From positions 1,488,001-1,552,000 of the forward strand of contig NZ_CP061321.1 in NCBI RefSeq assembly GCF_018687195.1: a stretch of 64,000 nucleotides of DNA. The letters run 5' to 3'. The notes under the pieces are model-generated. The model saw nothing but the letters and a program-made list of their open reading frames with translations, had not been told where the DNA came from and made no database searches. The position numbers were made by a program, and so were the translations under genes. This document shows positions 49,735 through 58,526 of this stretch, piece after piece. The DNA is from Polynucleobacter sp. MWH-UH2A. Its GTDB lineage: Bacteria > Pseudomonadota > Gammaproteobacteria > Burkholderiales > Burkholderiaceae. Within the stretch, counting starts at the first letter, position 1; each line of letters opens with the position of its first letter.

Positions 49735-50152
49735 TCCCACTCGCGAAGAGGTTCGTCGCTTTTTCTGTGACGCCTGGAAGAAAAAAAATGCTGGGCAGAT
49801 TTTGGATTCAATGGAGACGCTTGCTAGCGACTGGATAGCGCAACATCCTGAATACCATTCCCTATTAGCCGACCCAGAGGGTGCATTAGCCCAAGACTAC
49901 ACACCAGAGCGTGGGGAAACTAATCCCTTCCTGCATTTATCTATGCATCTATCGATTAGCGAGCAGATCTCCATTAATCAGCCACCAGGTATCAAAGAAA
50001 TCGCCGAGAAATTAAGCAAGAAATTGGGCTCGGAACATGAGGCCCAGCATCTGATGATGGAATGCTTAGGGCAAGTGATGTGGGAATCACAGAGGGAAGG
50101 CAAACCCCTTAACCCCGAGAGTTATCTCGAGGCTCTACGGAAACTTTGTTAA
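49721..50152 (+). CDS. DUF1841 family protein
   Basis: From GTG 49721 the protein has 143 residues and begins like the family (LFNPTREEVRRFFCDAWKK). The longer upstream frame reads through nth in another phase and is not real. A ribosome-binding site (AGGAAAAGG) lies just upstream. The family is conserved in betaproteobacteria next to nth and has no known function; the HEAQHLMMECLGQVMWE segment is the best-conserved part. Confidence 0.85.
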   Translation: MALFNPTREEVRRFFCDAWKKKNAGQILDSMETLASDWIAQHPEYHSLLADPEGALAQDYTPERGETNPFLHLSMHLSISEQISINQPPGIKEIAEKLSKKLGSEHEAQHLMMECLGQVMWESQREGKPLNPESYLEALRKLC

Positions 50153-50166
50153 AGCCTAATTAAGAA

Positions 50167-50577
50167 TTAAATAGGCTCAAAAAGATGGGTCTTTTGACCA
50201 TCTTGCGTTTCTTGGAACACTACCCTGACCTTTTGCCCAACCCGAATGGAATCGAAATCGCAATTGGTCAGATGGGTCAACATTGAAATCCCCTCTTGCA
50301 ATTTGACATAAGCCATTGCAAAAGGCACTTCAACGCCCCGTCTCATAACGGTATAAGAATAAATTTCACCTAATCCTGCTGACTTGATCCAGGTGGTGTC
50401 ATCGCTACCACAATGCGGGCAAATGGTGCGAGGATAGTAATGAGACTCCTTGCAAGAATTGCAATACTTAATGAGTAATTCATCTTTCTGTGCTGCCTCG
50501 AGAAATGCTTTGTTCTCAGGATTTGCAACGGGGCTCGGTAAACGATGTTCTGAATGTTTTTGATTTGTTTGACTCAT
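50167..50577 (-). CDS. Zn-ribbon/OB-fold DUF35 protein (acyl-CoA-associated)
   Basis: The 136-residue protein has a rubredoxin-like zinc ribbon (YCNSCKESHYYPRTICPHCG) followed by an OB fold. DUF35 proteins partner SCP2-type thiolases and help bind acyl-CoA. It overlaps the thiolase gene by four bases, matching that arrangement. Confidence 0.87.
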   Translation of the reverse strand: MSQTNQKHSEHRLPSPVANPENKAFLEAAQKDELLIKYCNSCKESHYYPRTICPHCGSDDTTWIKSAGLGEIYSYTVMRRGVEVPFAMAYVKLQEGISMLTHLTNCDFDSIRVGQKVRVVFQETQDGQKTHLFEPI

Positions 50578-51755
50578 TGCAATCTCCCCATAATTAATAC
50601 TGAAGCACCATGACGAGTACCCAACGCGCCTCCAATTCCAGAAGCAAGCGCAAATTCGAGATTAGGCACCTGTACTGCTGGATGCGCCTCACCACGTAAC
50701 TGCCTAACCGCCTCAATCACCTTAGTCATACCACCGCGGTTTGCTGGATGGTTGTTACATAGACCACCACCATCGGTATTAAATGCTAATTTTCCTTTTC
50801 CAGAAATGAGTTGACCGCCCTCGACAAACTTACCGCCTTCGCCCTTTTTACAAAACCCAAGGTCCTCTAGCTGAATCAATACGGTAATAGTGAAGCTGTC
50901 ATAGATTGAGGCATAACGAATTTGCTCTGGCGTCAGTTTTGCCTCTTTAAATGCCAAAGGCGCAGCCCATGCCAACCCCGAATAAGTCAGATCTACCTTG
51001 CCACCCATCTGTCCCTTTGTTGTTTCTCCAGCACCCATCATAGTGACAACCGGCTTTTTTAAAGTCTTAGCGATATCTGGATGCACTACCACCAATGCAC
51101 CGCCACTATCAGTAACCACGCAACAATCTGCGCGATGTAGTGGATCCGCAATCATTGGCGAATTCAACACATCATCCACCGTTAAGACGTCTTTTAAAGC
51201 GGCATTAGGATTATGTTGCGCATGATGTGATGCTGCCACCTTAATCCAAGCCAGCTGCTCACTAGTAGTGCCAAACTCATACATGTGACGCATTGCGCAC
51301 ATGGCATAAGTATTCAATGGTGCCGGTGAGTATGGTTTCTCAAAAGCAAAGTCTGGAGCGCTTGCCCATTGACTACGAACTTGTGTGCCACTGGACCCTT
51401 CTGATTTTGGGCGGCCCGCCAAAGTAATGAGCGCCACTTTGCATTGACCGGCGGCGATAGCGCGAGCAGCATGATTAACGTGAGTTAAATAGGAAGATCC
51501 GCCAGTATCAGTGGAATCGAGATAGCGTAATTTCTTTAAACCTAGATAGTCAGCCATGGACACTGGACCCATTCCAGGAGCATCCCCAGCACAAAAATAC
51601 CCATCAACATCATCTAAGGTTAAGCCGGCATCTAGCAGAGCACCTCGAGCAACCTCAGCATGCAGTTGCGCGACTGTATGATCTGGCGCAACTCTCAGGG
51701 GGTGCTCGTAAATGCCCGCTATACAAGCATCGTATTTATTAGCAGCAGATGACAT
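50574..51755 (-). CDS. Thiolase-family (SCP2-type) acyl-CoA acetyltransferase-like protein
   Basis: From ATG 51755 it has 393 residues of the thiolase fold, with the nucleophile region (DGYFCAGDAPG) and the C-terminal GGGLCNNHPANRGGMTKVIEA in outline. Such lipid-transfer-type thiolases cleave or form 3-oxoacyl-CoA thioesters and work with a DUF35 partner. A longer start at 51818 overlaps the tctC gene and is less likely. The CoA-transferase and TctC upstream suggest one acid-degradation operon. Confidence 0.82.
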   Translation of the reverse strand: MSSAANKYDACIAGIYEHPLRVAPDHTVAQLHAEVARGALLDAGLTLDDVDGYFCAGDAPGMGPVSMADYLGLKKLRYLDSTDTGGSSYLTHVNHAARAIAAGQCKVALITLAGRPKSEGSSGTQVRSQWASAPDFAFEKPYSPAPLNTYAMCAMRHMYEFGTTSEQLAWIKVAASHHAQHNPNAALKDVLTVDDVLNSPMIADPLHRADCCVVTDSGGALVVVHPDIAKTLKKPVVTMMGAGETTKGQMGGKVDLTYSGLAWAAPLAFKEAKLTPEQIRYASIYDSFTITVLIQLEDLGFCKKGEGGKFVEGGQLISGKGKLAFNTDGGGLCNNHPANRGGMTKVIEAVRQLRGEAHPAVQVPNLEFALASGIGGALGTRHGASVLIMGRLQ

Positions 51756-51789
51756 GAATGTTGAATGCCTTTCTATATCTTTTGTCTCA

Positions 51790-52764
51790 TTAATCAATCG
51801 TAATTTGGGACTGCGCAATTAACTTACGCCACTTCTCAATTTCACTTTTAATAAAGGTTGCAAATTGCTCAGGGGTTCCCGGCATTGGATCAGCACCCTG
51901 CGCAATTAATTTATCCTTAAATTTAGGATCTGCCAGAATCCCTTGCAACTCTTTATTGATTCGATTGCGAATTTCAATCGGTAAATTTGCTGGTGCTACT
52001 AAACCATACCAAGTAGCCATGTCATAACCAGGAAGCCCAGATTCAGCAATCGTTGGAATAGTTGGTGCGGCTGCTGATCGCTTTGCAGTAGTAACGCCAA
52101 GCGCTCTTAGACTACCTGACTTCACATGCGGCAAGCCGCTTGGCAAGTTCGGGAAACTCATGTCCACCTGTCCAGAAATCACATCCGGCATAGCGCTACC
52201 TGTACCTTTATACGGCACGTGAATCATATCGATCTTGGCCATCTTTTCAAACAACACAGCAGATAAGTGAACAGAAGTTCCACTACCACTAGAAGCAAAA
52301 GTGAGCTTGCCAGGATTGGCTTTCCCTGCTGCAATTAACTCGCCAACGGATTTATAAGGAGAGTTTGCAGGGACAATCAAAATATTGGGCGCTGAAAACA
52401 CCCCACCAATCGCCGTGAAATCTTTTACGGGATCATATGGAAGATTTTTATAGAGCGAAGCATTTACAGCATGGCCAATCGAAGGGAAATATAGTACATA
52501 ACCATCTGGTGCTGAGCGCGCTACATACTCGGCAGCAATATTGCCATTTGCGCCCGCTTTGTTCTCAACAATAACCGGTTGACCCAGTCTTACGGTAAGG
52601 CCTTCCGCTAAGGCGCGCCCTACTGTATCAGAAGAGCCGCCAGGAGAAAATCCCACGATTAAGTGAATGGGCTTACTTGGATAATCAGTCTTGCTTTGAG
52701 CACACGCGATTCCAGCAACCAGCCAAGCAGTCAGAATAGTTATTGTTTTGAGACACACCTTCAT
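51790..52764 (-). CDS. Third TctC/Bug-family periplasmic solute-binding protein
   Basis: The 324-residue protein has a signal peptide ending near GIACAQS and the Bug pattern YPSKPIHLIVGFSPGGSSD, ENKAGANGNIAAEYVA. It sits between the CoA-transferase and thiolase genes, one base after scoB-like, so its ligand is probably the acid these enzymes degrade. Again no TctAB partners are in the window. Confidence 0.9.
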   Translation of the reverse strand: MKVCLKTITILTAWLVAGIACAQSKTDYPSKPIHLIVGFSPGGSSDTVGRALAEGLTVRLGQPVIVENKAGANGNIAAEYVARSAPDGYVLYFPSIGHAVNASLYKNLPYDPVKDFTAIGGVFSAPNILIVPANSPYKSVGELIAAGKANPGKLTFASSGSGTSVHLSAVLFEKMAKIDMIHVPYKGTGSAMPDVISGQVDMSFPNLPSGLPHVKSGSLRALGVTTAKRSAAAPTIPTIAESGLPGYDMATWYGLVAPANLPIEIRNRINKELQGILADPKFKDKLIAQGADPMPGTPEQFATFIKSEIEKWRKLIAQSQITID

Positions 52765-53430
52765 TTATTGTGCCGAACCCCGAATCATTGGTACGCCACT
52801 TAAAGATTGCAATTCTTCAAAACTAAGGCAGTCTACCCAATCTACCGCAACCAGCCCCTGAGGTGTAACGGCGATTGTTGCCAAATCGGTATAAATGCAG
52901 TCAACTGCAGCCAAAGCCGTTAAGGGATAAGTACATTCTTGAACGAATTTCGATTCACCAGATTTGGTGAGATGTTCCATCATGACGAATAATTTCTTGG
53001 CACCCAAGGCCAAATCCATCGCACCACCCACTGCAGGGATGGCTTTTGGATCGCCGGTACGCCAATTCGCGATATCGCCCTTTACTGAAACCTGAAAGGC
53101 GCCTAAGACACAAATATCAATATGACCTCCACGAATCATCACAAAAGAATCCGCATGATGACAAAGCGATGCGCCCGGCAACATCGTGACTGGCTGCTTA
53201 CCAGCATTCACCAGCTCTTCATCAATTTCATGATCCTTCGCAAGTGGCCCCATACCAAGCAAGCCATTCTCGGAGTGCAACAGAATCTCTTTATCAGAAG
53301 GCAGATAGTTTGAAATAGTCATTGGTTGGCCAATACCCAAGTTGACATGCGCACCGTCAGGAATATCTTGAACAATCCGCTTGGCAATATCCGCTGTTGT
53401 GCGTTTTTTGACTTTAGAGAGATCAATCAT
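52765..53430 (-). CDS. 3-oxoacid CoA-transferase, subunit B
   Basis: The 221-residue protein has the catalytic glutamate motif SENGLLGMGP (near residue 51) of the ScoB/PcaJ/AtoA family. With subunit A it transfers CoA from succinyl-CoA or acetyl-CoA to a 3-oxo acid. Acetoacetate and 3-oxoadipate are both possible. It overlaps subunit A by four bases. Confidence 0.88.
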   Translation of the reverse strand: MIDLSKVKKRTTADIAKRIVQDIPDGAHVNLGIGQPMTISNYLPSDKEILLHSENGLLGMGPLAKDHEIDEELVNAGKQPVTMLPGASLCHHADSFVMIRGGHIDICVLGAFQVSVKGDIANWRTGDPKAIPAVGGAMDLALGAKKLFVMMEHLTKSGESKFVQECTYPLTALAAVDCIYTDLATIAVTPQGLVAVDWVDCLSFEELQSLSGVPMIRGSAQ

Positions 53431-54098
53431 GATTTGCCTCCCACTAGCACAATACGTTTCACAAAAATTCCCGGAGTTACGATTACTTCAGGATCGAGCT
53501 GACCTAGCTCCACAACTTCATTCACTTGTGCAATGGTGCAACGCGCAGCTGTTGCCATAATGGGACCGAAGTTACGACCTGTGCGGTGATAAGTTAAATT
53601 ACCCCAACGATCCCCTTTGTCGGCCTTGATAAGCGCATAGTCCGCTTTGATTGCCGCTTCAAAAATGTGGTCAACGCCATCAATAACGCGCGTATCTTTC
53701 CCCTTGGCCAATTCCGTACCAAAACCAGTAGGCGTATAGAAACCACCAATTCCAGCGCCACCAGCACGTATCCGCTCAGCCAGAGTGCCTTGTGGAACTA
53801 GCTCAAGCTCAATTTTTCCTTCACGATATAAATCATCGAAAGCACCAGACTCTGGCTGACGAGGAAATGAACAGACTACTTTTTTAACCTGGCCTTTACC
53901 AATTAATTTAGCAATACCAATTCCTGAATTTCCGGCATTGTTACTGATGATGGTGAGATTCTTTGCGCCCTGTTCCGCAAGAGCATCCAATAAATATATT
54001 GGCAAGCCTGCGCCACCAAAACCCGAAACCAAAATGGTTGAGCCATCGGCTATATCCTGGACGGCTTGCGCCACACCAGGAATAATTTTGTTTATCAC
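53427..54098 (-). CDS. 3-oxoacid CoA-transferase, subunit A
   Basis: The 223-residue protein shows the CoA-binding GFGGAGLPIYLLDAL and the family segment GTLAERIRAGGAGIGGFYTPTG. It forms the heteromeric transferase with subunit B. First gene of the operon CoA-transferase A-B, tctC, thiolase, DUF35. The family covers ScoA, PcaI and AtoD, so no symbol is given. Confidence 0.88.
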   Translation of the reverse strand: MINKIIPGVAQAVQDIADGSTILVSGFGGAGLPIYLLDALAEQGAKNLTIISNNAGNSGIGIAKLIGKGQVKKVVCSFPRQPESGAFDDLYREGKIELELVPQGTLAERIRAGGAGIGGFYTPTGFGTELAKGKDTRVIDGVDHIFEAAIKADYALIKADKGDRWGNLTYHRTGRNFGPIMATAARCTIAQVNEVVELGQLDPEVIVTPGIFVKRIVLVGGKS

Positions 54099-54163
54099 TA
54101 CTTGTCTCCATCTATTTTTATTATCGTTACCGCTTTTCAGCTTTGCGCTGATTTTCTATTAAT

Positions 54164-54604
54164 TTAATACATTTGTGAGATCGCATCGCGAATAATGGCG
54201 GGCAGCATCTTGGCAAGCGCCCTTCTGGCCTCAAGCACCGATTTTGAGGTCTCTCTTGCCTTTGCTGACCACGGTGAACCTGGAAAATAGGCATCATCTT
54301 GATATCGAGGAATCACATGCCAATGAATATGCGGAACCATATTCCCCAAAGTAGCCAGATTGACCTTGTCTGGCTCCATTAGCTCACGAATAACTTCCTC
54401 AACAGCAAACACTAAAGACATGATGTGCTCACGTTCGCCATAGGTGAGATCAGACATTTCAGGAACATGGCGATTCCAAATCACCCGACAAAATCCTGGT
54501 AAGTCGGGATCATTCACCATGATGACTCGGCAATCATCGCCGCGCCAAATTAACTCACCCTCTTCGGGCTTGAGCTCATCTTTACAAAGTATGCAATTTG
54601 TCAT
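54164..54604 (-). CDS. HIT family nucleotide-binding protein
   Basis: The 146-residue protein has the histidine triad HIHWHVIPRY and the start CILCKDE common in bacterial HIT hydrolases. It probably hydrolyses dinucleoside polyphosphates or adenylates. It stands between aceA and the CoA-transferase operon. Confidence 0.9.
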   Translation of the reverse strand: MTNCILCKDELKPEEGELIWRGDDCRVIMVNDPDLPGFCRVIWNRHVPEMSDLTYGEREHIMSLVFAVEEVIRELMEPDKVNLATLGNMVPHIHWHVIPRYQDDAYFPGSPWSAKARETSKSVLEARRALAKMLPAIIRDAISQMY

Positions 54605-54624
54605 GCAATGAATGTATACGAAAA

Positions 54625-54663
54625 CGGCATCTAAGTCACCTTTGTGAGGTAATTTAGATGCCG
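54625..54663 (-). terminator. Hairpin downstream of aceA
   Basis: CGGCATCTAA (54625-54634) and TTAGATGCCG (54654-54663) form a perfect ten-base stem. On the minus strand it is followed by TTTTCGT, a weak T tract. It would end aceA transcription before the HIT gene. Confidence 0.7.
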
Positions 54664-54707
54664 TGGCAGTAAGGGTGTTACTGCTACTACAGACTACTTA
54701 GGGATTC

Positions 54708-56006
54708 TTAGTGGAACTGCTCTTCTTCAGTAGAACCAGTCAAGGCTGTAACAGATGACTTGCCACCTTGAATAACAGTTGTTACATCATCAAAGTAACC
54801 TGTGCCAACTTCTTGCTGATGTGATACGAAGGTGTATCCACGATCACGAGCAGCAAATTCTGGCTCTTGTACTTTCTCAACATAAGCAGTCATGCCACGC
54901 TTAGAGTAGTCTTGCGCCAAGTCGTACATGTTGTACCACATAGAGTGAATACCAGCGAGAGTAATGAACTGATATTTGTAACCCATTGCGCCCAACTCAC
55001 GTTGGAATTTCGCAATCGTTGCATCGTCCAGGTTCTTCTTCCAGTTAAATGATGGTGAGCAGTTGTATGCCAACATCTTGCCTGGGAACTTCGCACGAAT
55101 TGCTTCAGCAAACTGACGTGCAAAATCCAAATCAGGAGTACCGGTTTCACACCAAACCATATCAGCGTATTCAGCATAAGCAAGGCCACGTGAAATTGCT
55201 TGATCCAAACCCTTACGAGTCTTGTAGAAGCCTTCTGCAGTGCGCTCACCAGTCAAGAATGGCTTATCGTTTTCATCGTAATCAGATGTCAACAAATCAG
55301 CAGCTTCAGCATCGGTACGAGCCAAAATAATTGTTGGCACGCCCATTACGTCTGCAGCCAAACGGGCTGCGATCAATTTCTGCACTGACTCGCCAGTTGG
55401 CAACAATACCTTACCGCCCAAGTGACCGCACTTCTTCACAGAAGAAAGTTGGTCTTCAAAGTGAACGCCAGCTGCGCCTTGCTTAATTAATGCCTTAGCT
55501 AATTCAAAAGCATTCAATACACCACCGAAGCCTGCTTCTGCATCAGCAACGATTGGAGCATAGTAGTCGATATAACCTGCATCACCAGGGCCGATACCTT
55601 TAGCAGTTTGAATTTCATCAGCGCGCTGGAATGAGTTATTAATACGCTCAACCATCTTTGGAACAGAATCCACAGGATACAAAGATTGATCTGGATACAT
55701 TGCTGCGTAAGAATTGCCATCAGCAGCTACTTGCCAACCAGACAAGTAGATCGCTTGAATACCAGCTTTAACTTGTTGCATCGCTTGACCACCGGTCAAT
55801 GCGCCTAAGCAATTTACATATGCTTCGTTATTCACGAGATCCCACAATTTTTCAGCGCCATGCTTTGCCAATGTGTGCTCAATCATCAACGAACCGCGCA
55901 GACGTACAACATCCTCTGCTGTATAGCCACGTTTGATGCCTTTCCAACGTGGATTGGTATCCCAATCCTTCTGAATTGCTGCGATTTCAGCTTTGCGATC
56001 TGCCAT
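54708..56006 (-). CDS. aceA: Isocitrate lyase
   Basis: The 432-residue glyoxylate-shunt enzyme splits isocitrate to succinate and glyoxylate. The catalytic [11 protein letters not shown] and the Mg-binding ARTDAEAAD are present. It fits with ActP-mediated acetate use and PHB turnover. It is monocistronic between two hairpins; malate synthase is not in the window. ATG 56006 has GGGAG upstream. Confidence 0.96.
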   Translation of the reverse strand: MADRKAEIAAIQKDWDTNPRWKGIKRGYTAEDVVRLRGSLMIEHTLAKHGAEKLWDLVNNEAYVNCLGALTGGQAMQQVKAGIQAIYLSGWQVAADGNSYAAMYPDQSLYPVDSVPKMVERINNSFQRADEIQTAKGIGPGDAGYIDYYAPIVADAEAGFGGVLNAFELAKALIKQGAAGVHFEDQLSSVKKCGHLGGKVLLPTGESVQKLIAARLAADVMGVPTIILARTDAEAADLLTSDYDENDKPFLTGERTAEGFYKTRKGLDQAISRGLAYAEYADMVWCETGTPDLDFARQFAEAIRAKFPGKMLAYNCSPSFNWKKNLDDATIAKFQRELGAMGYKYQFITLAGIHSMWYNMYDLAQDYSKRGMTAYVEKVQEPEFAARDRGYTFVSHQQEVGTGYFDDVTTVIQGGKSSVTALTGSTEEEQFH

Positions 56007-56241
56007 GTTTTTCTCCCTAAGTTAAACAAGTAATTCAAAAATTCGAAGATTTTTAAGACCCATCAAATACCACTTGAAGTCTTATGTCTTATATAAGAGT
56101 TTAGAGGGTTATCAAAACCAAGCAATACTTATTGAGTTCTTTTTTGAAAATATTTAACCGTTTAATTTCAGTTACTTAGGAATGTCTTTTTGCAATACGA
56201 AACAACTATCCGTCCTGCGAAACGATAACGCCACCCTCATG

Positions 56242-56266
56242 TTGCACTGCATTTTACGCAGTGTAA
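56242..56266. other. Inverted repeat between aceA and the amidohydrolase gene
   Basis: TTGCACTGC (56242-56250) and GCAGTGTAA (56258-56266) pair at eight of nine positions around a seven-base loop. It lies 13 bases after the amidohydrolase stop and 236 bases upstream of aceA, so it may end the former's transcript or bind a regulator. The rest of the 270-base gap shows nothing I can identify. Confidence 0.4.
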
Positions 56267-56278
56267 TGAGATTTCATA

Positions 56279-57145
56279 TTATGAAAAATATAGACGTTGC
56301 GGATTACCGCAGAGAATCCTATTGCGCTGCTCCTCATCGGGAGCATATAAAGCCAAGCTTTCCAACATTTGCGCGACTCGCGGCATGATCCCCCAATTGG
56401 CGACATGCGGCCAATCTGAGCCCCACACACATCTATCTGGTGCCGCAGCAATGAGCGCCTTGGCATATGGCACCACATCTAAATAGGGAGGCGGGTTATC
56501 GGTTAAGCGGTATGCGCCAGACACCTTTACCCAAGCCCTTTCTTTTACTAACTCTAGCAACGCACGAAAGCCTGGTGACTGCAATCCAATAGAGGTGCGT
56601 AAATAACCCATGTGGTCAATCACTAAAGTTGATTGCATCTTTTGCATGCGTGGCATCAGACCAGGCAAATCATTCGCGTCCAATAAAAATTGGATATGCC
56701 AACCCCAATCTTTAGCAAGTGCATCGCACTCTTCCAGCTTTGAGATATCTAAACCACCGCCAGAGAACATCAAATTCATACGGATGCCGACAACCCCAGC
56801 ATCTTTCATTCTTTGGTAATAAGCGTCTGGCTGATTCAGTAAGGGCACAGCTATACCACGTAAGCGTTTGGGATGGTTCTCAAGCGCTTTCAACATGGGC
56901 TCGTTGTCTTGACCATTCACACTTACCTGAATCAGAACCCCGTAGGTCATACCAACTTCATCCAGCATGCGAATGTACTGTTCTTCAGTTGCTTCTGGAG
57001 AGGTATAGGAGCGATCAGGTACAAAGCTGGCAGCACTAATTACATGAGCATGCGTATCCACTGCGCCATAAGGCAACTTAAAAGGAAAAGGACCGCTCTG
57101 ATGATCAGGCGGTCCTGGGCAAAACGGAATATCTACTGCGGACAC
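56279..57145 (-). CDS. Amidohydrolase-family (TIM-barrel) hydrolase, LigI/PDC-hydrolase-like
   Basis: The 288-residue protein has the amidohydrolase 2 pattern: VDTHAHV near residue 29, HIQFLLDAND, VIDHMGY and WGSDWPH (metal/general base residues). It resembles 2-pyrone-4,6-dicarboxylate hydrolases and related lactonases. It lies 8 bases after an MFS carrier gene, so the two probably take up and hydrolyse the same organic acid or lactone. The substrate is not known. Confidence 0.82.
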   Translation of the reverse strand: MSAVDIPFCPGPPDHQSGPFPFKLPYGAVDTHAHVISAASFVPDRSYTSPEATEEQYIRMLDEVGMTYGVLIQVSVNGQDNEPMLKALENHPKRLRGIAVPLLNQPDAYYQRMKDAGVVGIRMNLMFSGGGLDISKLEECDALAKDWGWHIQFLLDANDLPGLMPRMQKMQSTLVIDHMGYLRTSIGLQSPGFRALLELVKERAWVKVSGAYRLTDNPPPYLDVVPYAKALIAAAPDRCVWGSDWPHVANWGIMPRVAQMLESLALYAPDEEQRNRILCGNPQRLYFS

Positions 57146-57153
57146 AAATTTCC

Positions 57154-58416
57154 TTAATTGGCCTGCAACTCTCGCCCTTTAGTCTCAGGAAGAATCACTG
57201 CTGCAATAAAGAATACGCCATAAGCAATCACTGCAAAAATCGCAATCGCCATCGCCAATCCATATTGAGCCGAGAAGTAACCAACTAATGCCGGGAACAA
57301 AGCGCCGATGCCACGACCAAAGTTATAGCAAAAGCCCTGTCCAGATCCACGCAAACGGGTTGGGAACAATTCTGTCAAGAATGCCCCCATGCCAGAGAAA
57401 TAACCACTAGCGAAGAATCCCAATGGGAAGCCAAGCCACATCATCATCTCATTGGTAATTTCTAACTGAGTGTATGCAATCACCAAGACAATCGCACCAA
57501 GTGAGAATGTCATGAATAATTTCCGGCGACCATAACGATCCGCCATCCATGCACCCACGAGATAACCAATAAAGCTTCCCACAATTAAGAAGGCTAGATA
57601 ACCAGTGGACCCAACCACAGTTAACTTACGTTCCGCCTTCAAGAATGTTGGCACCCAAGTAGTGATAGCATAGTAGCCACCTTGCGCACCCATCGTCAGC
57701 AATGAAGCCAAGATGGTTGTTTTCAAAATGCCAGGCTTGAAAATTTCCAAGATGGAAGGTGCTTGACCTGCTGCAACCACTTTTTCGCGAGCGATCTTTG
57801 CGATCTCTGGCTCATCCACATGGCGACGAATATACAAGAGCAGCAATGCAGGGAAGAAGCCAACTACGAACATTGCGCGCCATGCCATGTCAGCCGGCAA
57901 CAGACTAAACATAATGGCTTGCAAGAGAACTGCGGCGCCCCAGCCGATCGCCCATGCAGACTGCACGGTACCGACTGCACGACCACGATATTCTGCGCGA
58001 ATGGTTTCACCCATTAACACTGCGCCAGCAGCCCACTCACCACCAAAACCAAATCCCAAGAGTGCGCGAGCAATCATGAGCTGATTGAAGTCTTGTGTGA
58101 ATGCACAAATCAAACTAAAACTAGAAAACCATAAGATGGTGAATTGCAAAGTGCGAACACGACCAATTCGATCAGCAAGATATCCAGCAAACCATCCGCC
58201 GAATGCGGAAGCAAGCAAGGTTCCTGTCACCGCTAGACCAGCCATTCCACGATCTACTTGCCACACGGCAATAATGGTGCCGATCACCAATGGATAGATC
58301 ATGAAATCCATACCATCAAGCGCCCAACCTAAAAAGCAACCCCAGAATGTTTTCTTTTCTTTGGGGTTCATGACCTTATAGAAACCGGTCAGACTGGTAT
58401 CCGTTTGTTGACTCAT
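57154..58416 (-). CDS. MFS transporter (organic acid type)
   Basis: The 420-residue carrier has twelve predicted helices and the MFS loop motif GYLADRIGRVRTL, repeated as AWMADRYGRRKLF. The overall pattern (GWALDGMDFMIYPLV; RALLGFGFGGEWAAGAVLMGE) is like aromatic acid:H+ or sialate/lactate symporters. It is first in a two-gene unit with the amidohydrolase and divergent from pxpB. Confidence 0.85.
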   Translation of the reverse strand: MSQQTDTSLTGFYKVMNPKEKKTFWGCFLGWALDGMDFMIYPLVIGTIIAVWQVDRGMAGLAVTGTLLASAFGGWFAGYLADRIGRVRTLQFTILWFSSFSLICAFTQDFNQLMIARALLGFGFGGEWAAGAVLMGETIRAEYRGRAVGTVQSAWAIGWGAAVLLQAIMFSLLPADMAWRAMFVVGFFPALLLLYIRRHVDEPEIAKIAREKVVAAGQAPSILEIFKPGILKTTILASLLTMGAQGGYYAITTWVPTFLKAERKLTVVGSTGYLAFLIVGSFIGYLVGAWMADRYGRRKLFMTFSLGAIVLVIAYTQLEITNEMMMWLGFPLGFFASGYFSGMGAFLTELFPTRLRGSGQGFCYNFGRGIGALFPALVGYFSAQYGLAMAIAIFAVIAYGVFFIAAVILPETKGRELQAN

Positions 58417-58526
58417 TTTGTCTCCTTTTTGTTTTAGGCTTTAAATTAGCGAATGAGTAACGCATTTATAACCCAAATATTCTGCTTATAGGGCAAACTA
58501 GAGTAAACCCTTAATTTCATTTCATC

